From the IMG/VR virus record IMGVR_UViG_3300028829_002484, positions 1 to 64,000 of that record: a stretch of DNA of 64,000 nucleotides; one strand, 5' to 3'. The position numbers and the translations under genes were made by a program. The stretch is from a virus. Of this stretch, positions 60,643 to 64,000 are shown one piece after another; positions within the stretch are counted from its first letter, which is position 1; every line of letters starts with the position of its first letter. The notes below the pieces were generated by a model. The model saw nothing but the letters and a program-made list of their open reading frames with translations, ran no database searches and was not told the DNA's origin.

Positions 60643-61265
60643 TTTTTATATTTTTTTCCTGAACCACAATGACAAGGTTCGTTACGTCCTGGTTTCTTTT
60701 CAGCAACATAAGTAGTATCTACTTGTCTATCATGAATTGTTTTACCCATAAGATGGTCTATTTCGTGTTGGACACACACAGACTCTAATATTACCTTCTC
60801 ATCATCAGAGCCACCAAATACTAACTTAGCGTCTGTTTGCGTGGAGGTTACAACTATATCTCTATATCTTTTAGTATGAATACCTTGTTTAGGAAAAGAT
60901 AAACATCCTTCGTAATAAGGTATCTCATTTTCTTTTATAATTATTTTTGGATTGATTAGAATCAATGGTTCAATAACATTTACTACAGCTACTTGAGCAT
61001 CAATACCAACTTGATTAGCTGCCAGTCCTATACCATCTCCTCTTTTATTTAGTATCTGAAATAGTTCAGTAGCAATTTCTAAGCCTTCGTTTACTGATAC
61101 TTCTCTGAGTTCTTTATTTATTATTGGATTTTCATTTTGATAACAATCTATAACTTTTTTCATAACTACTGTATTATCCTTTTTATGTTTTGGGATGTAT
61201 GGGCACATCAAACATCCGTGCCCACAACAATACCCTCTTTCCAACAGAAAGTCCTCTGATAACAT
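60627..61265 (-). CDS. def: Peptide deformylase with added Cys-cluster and SEC-C zinc domains
   Basis: This 212-residue enzyme removes formyl groups from new proteins. The three deformylase motifs are intact: G-I-G-L-A-A-N-Q (78-85), E-G-C-L-S (119-123, metal Cys121) and Q-H-E-I-D-H (166-171). Two additions are unusual. Residues 12-23 form a cysteine cluster G-Y-C-C-G-H-G-C-L-M-C-P, like small Bacteroidota proteins. Residues 192-210 are a SEC-C zinc motif, P-G-R-N-E-P-C-H-C-G-S-G-K-K-Y-K-K-C-C, as at the end of SecA, where it contacts SecB and ribosomes. An internal ATG (M35) could start a shorter form. The gene overlaps both neighbours. Confidence 0.93.
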   Translation of the reverse strand: MLSEDFLLERGYCCGHGCLMCPYIPKHKKDNTVVMKKVIDCYQNENPIINKELREVSVNEGLEIATELFQILNKRGDGIGLAANQVGIDAQVAVVNVIEPLILINPKIIIKENEIPYYEGCLSFPKQGIHTKRYRDIVVTSTQTDAKLVFGGSDDEKVILESVCVQHEIDHLMGKTIHDRQVDTTYVAEKKPGRNEPCHCGSGKKYKKCCIS

Positions 61266-61696
61266 TACTTACCAAGTTTATGATTGATAAAGTCCTTCTG
61301 TTGTTGTACAGCTTTCTTCAAAGCAGCTTTCTTTTCAGCCTGTCTAGCAACAAGTATTTCTTGTTTAGTCCTACGTTTTGTTTTTTTCTTAGCCGGTTTC
61401 ACCTTAGTAGGTGGTAAAGTACCTTTCAACTTTTTTTGTTCTTTACCTTTATGAAACACATTACCATCTTTATCTACGAACTCATTCATAAAATGCCAGC
61501 CAGCAGGTCTGCCGGTTGATACTTTTTGTTTAGGTTCGTCTGGCATTCCTACCATACCCATCACAGCCCTACTACCTATTACAGATGCTGCTTCTGTACT
61601 CACATTAGCAACAGGCTCACCTGTTACTTTGCAATCCATATACGCTACTCCATCAATGAAGTAACCACCGTTCTTTTCAAATGTACTTTTAGCCAT
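61265..61696 (-). CDS. Lysine-rich conserved hypothetical protein
   Basis: In this 143-residue protein the N-terminal half has V-T-G-E-P-V-A-N-V-S-T-E-A-A-S-V-I-G-S-R-A-V and G-R-P-A-G-W-H-F-M-N-E-F-V-D-K-D-G-N-V-F-H-K-G. I recognise this sequence block from marine T4-like phages, without function. The C-terminal 55 residues are strongly basic and helical (KPAKKKTKRRTKQEI...), suitable for nucleic-acid or ribosome contact. It overlaps the deformylase start by one base, which suggests a shared role in translation, but this is only context. Confidence 0.72.
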   Translation of the reverse strand: MAKSTFEKNGGYFIDGVAYMDCKVTGEPVANVSTEAASVIGSRAVMGMVGMPDEPKQKVSTGRPAGWHFMNEFVDKDGNVFHKGKEQKKLKGTLPPTKVKPAKKKTKRRTKQEILVARQAEKKAALKKAVQQQKDFINHKLGK

Positions 61697-62219
61697 TCGT
61701 TGTTTCCTTTTTGTTTGTTATCCAGTTCAATTTAAATATATGAGCATCTGTATATTTGTAAGGTTCTACATGCTCTGATTCTAAAATATCTACTACATTT
61801 ACCCATTTAGGATTCATAGTATCTCTTACTTGGTATACACCACTTTTTTTGTCAGCACCTTTGAGTAATATAAAATCACCATAATCAAAAGGCCCACCCC
61901 ATCGTTTTAGTAAGTTACGGGATAAAGCAACAAACTTATAATCTGATGCTTTACTGATACGAATCTTAGTTCCATCAGCAGTAACGTCTGGCGTATCATC
62001 ACATTGAATAGTATTTGGTTGATACATAGTTACATCTACTACAATACCATATTCATCATAATGAGATAGTTCATCTTTTAGAATCTGATTTTCTTTCTCT
62101 AAATGTTCTATCTTACCTGAGTACATATTTTTGTAAGACTCAAACATATTAGTCGAAAAAATTCCGTTTACTAAAGTTACTGCTACTACAGCAGTAATTG
62201 CTGTTTTTGTTTTTATCAT
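61689..62219 (-). CDS. Anchored 3D-domain (RlpA/MltA-like) protein
   Basis: ATG 62219 is chosen because GCGGAG stands seven bases upstream; the frame itself runs to 62285. The 176-residue protein has an N-terminal membrane anchor (residues 5-22), a short coiled coil (about 30-50) and a beta domain. The domain resembles the '3D' double-psi fold: V-D-V-T-M-Y-Q, then V-A-L-S-R-N-L, Y-G-D-F-I-L-L and Y-Q-V-R-D-T-M-N-P-K-W. Such domains occur in cell-wall lytic transglycosylases and RlpA-like proteins. It could remodel peptidoglycan. An early-type promoter lies just upstream. Confidence 0.75.
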   Translation of the reverse strand: MIKTKTAITAVVAVTLVNGIFSTNMFESYKNMYSGKIEHLEKENQILKDELSHYDEYGIVVDVTMYQPNTIQCDDTPDVTADGTKIRISKASDYKFVALSRNLLKRWGGPFDYGDFILLKGADKKSGVYQVRDTMNPKWVNVVDILESEHVEPYKYTDAHIFKLNWITNKKETTNG

Positions 62220-62240
62220 ATATTGTCTCCGCATTATGTC

Positions 62241-62272
62241 TAAAGCTAACATTAAAATGCAATGCAAGTCAA
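62241..62272 (-). promoter_or_regulatory. Early-type promoter before the 3D-domain / deformylase transcript
   Basis: TTGACT at 62267-62272 and TAGCTTTA at 62241-62248 (minus strand), 21 bases apart, one base longer than the other three copies. GACATAATGCGGAG follows. It drives the 3D-domain gene and probably the deformylase and small membrane genes behind it. Confidence 0.68.
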
Positions 62273-62301
62273 GGACTTTATGCATTTATTTCCAGTTTTT
62301 T

Positions 62302-63189
62302 TTATATTATTTTTCTTCCTTGTCTTGATTGGACAGGGTCTTCTTTAGGTTTTGTATCGAATCGTTCATCGTTACTAACTGTAGATTTTATGTTATCTTT
62401 CCATTCTTTCTTTTTTTGTTTAGCACTTTCACCATATACTTCCCACCATCTTTTTTTATTTTTCTTTTTTGGTGTAGGTGTAATATTATCTTTTTCTAAA
62501 ATAACATTGTAACTAATAACAAAAAGAACTGCCATTGGATCAAAAACAAAGATAAGAACAAAGATAAAAAATTTCACTACTGTATCTACATCGGTGTCGA
62601 ATACCCTAGCTAAATAAATAGCTGGTCCTACTTCTACTCCTGTTTCTACTAGTGCTATTTTTAAATCTCCAATATCAGACTTCAAATTCATCATATCAGT
62701 ATTGATTTGATTTATTTTTGGTTGATACTCTTCTCTTAGTTTTCTTTTAGCAGTACGATAGTTTTCAGGTAGTTCACTTACAGCTGCTTCTAATTCCTCT
62801 TTCAGAAATTTTTTGTCATCTTGTAATTGGTCTAACCTATCTTCCTTATATATCAATGCAGTAGATTCCTTTTCAAATCCTACTGTAGCACCTTGATAAG
62901 CATTGGATAAAAATCCAAATATGCCAGCAGATGTTATCAGTACGAGTATGATGGTTGCTATTGTCATATAAGTTTTATGCATGATATTGATTCTTTCCCA
63001 ATATCTATATAAAAACGATGCTGCTACTAACTTACCAAATTCTAATGAACCAGCCATTATAACTACAGCAAATTGAGCACCAGCAAATAATTTTGATAAC
63101 CCAAAAACCGAAAAGAAAGCAGCGCTCCCAGCTATTGCTAATGCTGAAAATCCTACTAACTTATGAAATGATTTTGATGATTCAAACAT
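62302..63189 (-). CDS. Four-helix membrane protein with central coiled coil
   Basis: This 295-residue protein has membrane helices near residues 10-32, 37-58, 73-98 and 207-231. A long soluble coiled coil lies between helix three and four, and a very basic tail follows. The segment V-F-G-L-S-K-L-F-A-G-A...M-A-G-S-L-E-F-G-K-L-V-A-A-S-F-L-Y-R-Y-W is one I recognise from marine T4-like phages, where it has no known role. Holin, superinfection exclusion or membrane anchoring are possible. A 19-base palindrome containing TATTTATTA precedes its ribosome site (AGGAG). Confidence 0.75.
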   Translation of the reverse strand: MFESSKSFHKLVGFSALAIAGSAAFFSVFGLSKLFAGAQFAVVIMAGSLEFGKLVAASFLYRYWERINIMHKTYMTIATIILVLITSAGIFGFLSNAYQGATVGFEKESTALIYKEDRLDQLQDDKKFLKEELEAAVSELPENYRTAKRKLREEYQPKINQINTDMMNLKSDIGDLKIALVETGVEVGPAIYLARVFDTDVDTVVKFFIFVLIFVFDPMAVLFVISYNVILEKDNITPTPKKKNKKRWWEVYGESAKQKKKEWKDNIKSTVSNDERFDTKPKEDPVQSRQGRKII

Positions 63190-63201
63190 CGGGTAATCTC
63201 C

Positions 63202-63220
63202 TATTTATTAGTAATAAATA
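63202..63220 (-). promoter_or_regulatory. TATTTATTA palindrome before the four-helix membrane gene
   Basis: TATTTATTA (63202-63210), one G, then TAATAAATA (63212-63220): a perfect 9-base-arm palindrome. The same two arms occur, further apart, in the divergent gap at 26136-26172. In the coding direction one arm reads TATTTATTA, a variant of the TATTTATA box. It lies 12 bases before ATG 63189. Promoter or operator, inferred. Confidence 0.45.
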
Positions 63221-63228
63221 TGTAAAAC

Positions 63229-63435
63229 CTAATTAATGTCCAAATATTCAGCTTCTTGTATTTTTTGACAAACATATAATTCATCGTGATTTGAGCCGTT
63301 CTTTAGAACGGTATCAGCTAATCTCCACATACTTTTAATTTTTTCACCAGTAAAACCAGAAGATGCCGATACCGTTCCAAGAACGATATACAGGTCATTG
63401 CCTAAGGTAATAAGTTTATTACCTAATTTTGACAA
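63229..63435 (-). CDS. Small hypothetical protein
   Basis: A 68-residue protein (MSKLGNKLITLGNDLYIVLGTVSASSGFTGEKIKSMWRLADTVL...) with a beta-rich N-terminal half and a helical C-terminal half ending AEYLDIN. It overlaps the small heat-shock gene by 17 bases, so it is translated with it. No motif or family recognised. Confidence 0.62.
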   Translation of the reverse strand: MSKLGNKLITLGNDLYIVLGTVSASSGFTGEKIKSMWRLADTVLKNGSNHDELYVCQKIQEAEYLDIN

Positions 63436-63892
63436 TATTCTTCTTTGGGAGTTCGGGCTCTATCTTTGGTATATCTACGGATAGAATGCCATCTTTGAAG
63501 TCTGCTGTAATACTTTCCCCATCTAATAGATCACCCAAGGTAAAAGATCGTTTGAAAGATGATTGCTTCAATTCTCTTCTGAGAACTTTAGCTTTAGCTT
63601 CATCAATCAATCCGTTATGCTTTTCACCAGCTATAGTAAGTACGCCATCCTCAACTTCAACATTTAGGTCTTTCTTATCAAGACCAGGTATTTCAGCAAT
63701 TACGGCTACCTTTTCATCAAATTCATATACATTTACTTTTGGGTATGCTGTACCTTGAAAAGGATTTACTCCGACTTGCTTGTTGATTTCAGGAAATGAT
63801 TTTCCTATGATGTCATCAAACATTTTGTCAAAGGGTGTTAGAAAGGAATCTCTATCGATTACGGGTATTCCGTGTAAAGTAACTTTAGTCAT
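63419..63892 (-). CDS. Small heat-shock protein (Hsp20 / alpha-crystallin)
   Basis: This 157-residue protein has the alpha-crystallin domain at about 50-145. The marks are P-K-V-N-V-Y-E-F-D-E, V-I-A-E-I-P-G-L-D-K-K-D-L-N-V, L-T-I-A-G-E-K and D-G-I-L-S-V-D-I-P-K, with an I-x-I-like end for oligomer contact. It is an ATP-independent holdase. Cyanophages and other marine T4-like phages carry such genes, perhaps to protect proteins during particle assembly. An AGGAG site precedes ATG 63892, and an inverted repeat lies upstream. Confidence 0.93.
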   Translation of the reverse strand: MTKVTLHGIPVIDRDSFLTPFDKMFDDIIGKSFPEINKQVGVNPFQGTAYPKVNVYEFDEKVAVIAEIPGLDKKDLNVEVEDGVLTIAGEKHNGLIDEAKAKVLRRELKQSSFKRSFTLGDLLDGESITADFKDGILSVDIPKIEPELPKKNIVKIR

Positions 63893-63928
63893 TTTATTTC
63901 TCCTATTTTAGTTACATTAGTCAACTAT

Positions 63929-63959
63929 GAATATCAATTTCATTTGAACCTTGATATTC
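63929..63959. promoter_or_regulatory. Inverted repeat upstream of Hsp20
   Basis: GAATATCAA (63929-63937) and TTGATATTC (63951-63959), perfect 9-base arms with a 13-base spacer, 37-67 bases before the Hsp20 start. It has no T-run, so it is not a terminator. It differs from CIRCE. It may be an operator or an RNA hairpin; the function is unknown. Confidence 0.45.
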
Positions 63960-64000
63960 GTTTTACATATGTTCTCTTATAGAGCAACATAATTCTTTTG

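Noticed and set aside
53369-62272. T4 middle promoter (MotA box) reading of TAGCTTTA
   Set aside because: A MotA box needs about 12 bases to the -10 element; here TATAAT-like bases follow after two bases.

Overview
The window is a stretch of a low-G+C, tailed, T4-like (contractile-tail) bacteriophage genome. The evidence is a set of recognisable T4-type proteins: prohead protease gp21, portal gp20, large terminase gp17, baseplate wedge proteins gp6 and gp25, a gp5-like hub/spike, late sigma factor gp55, primase gp61 and a Mre11/Rad50 pair (gp47/gp46) fused into one protein. Almost every gene lies on the minus strand, packed with 1-30 base overlaps or TAATG/ATGA junctions. One 58-residue ribbon-helix-helix gene is the only convincing plus-strand gene. 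No gap longer than about 215 bases lacks a gene. The host is not certain. Four repeated early-type promoters read TTG-N20/21-TAGCTTTA, which fits the TTG / TAnnTTTG promoters of Bacteroidota better than sigma-70 or T4 MotA promoters, so a marine Bacteroidota host is my best inference.

Layout, left to right (transcription runs right to left). 1-12.9 kb: head and packaging module (prohead proteins with N-terminal leaders that look like capsid-targeting propeptides, gp21, portal, terminase, two coiled-coil membrane proteins that may be spanins, a zinc-ribbon protein), preceded by a kinase gene coupled to a nucleotidyltransferase/ligase-like fusion. 12.9-26.1 kb: tail fibres, including a 3598-residue giant with internal repeats. 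26.1-31 kb: the small repressor-like RHH gene, then DNA metabolism (fused gp47-gp46, primase, PD-(D/E)XK nuclease). 31-48.2 kb: baseplate and tail-tip proteins, including a 2279-residue protein and a zinc metallopeptidase. 48.3-53.4 kb: an operon with an early-type promoter and an intrinsic terminator that carries an HNH-helicase fusion, a glycosyltransferase-like protein, an HD hydrolase, a membrane protein and gp55. 53.4-56.2 kb: DNA methyltransferase, DUF4338/DruA-like protein, tRNA-Gly and a restriction-endonuclease-like protein. 56.3-58.3 kb: tRNA-Ala, UV-damage endonuclease, a micro-protein and a PseT-like HAD phosphatase. 58.3-64 kb: small membrane proteins, a structured RNA candidate, a three-domain peptide deformylase, a 3D-domain cell-wall-type protein, a four-helix membrane protein and a small heat-shock protein.

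Two promoter classes stand out. The early-type promoters sit before the nucleotide-metabolism and DNA-modification operons, and one drives gp55. A second motif, TATTTATA in the coding direction, stands 10-45 bases before eight start codons, mostly of virion operons. It is the reverse complement of the T4 late promoter TATAAATA. The one plus-strand gene has a variant of the motif in its own direction, so the orientation seems meaningful.

The parts most likely to be new are the kinase plus adenylyltransferase-ligase fusion, the modification/defence-like cluster at 49.3-56.2 kb, the deformylase fused to a SEC-C zinc motif, the structured leader with a 25-residue membrane peptide and a nearly charge-free protein at 58.3-58.9 kb, and the inverted late-promoter motif.
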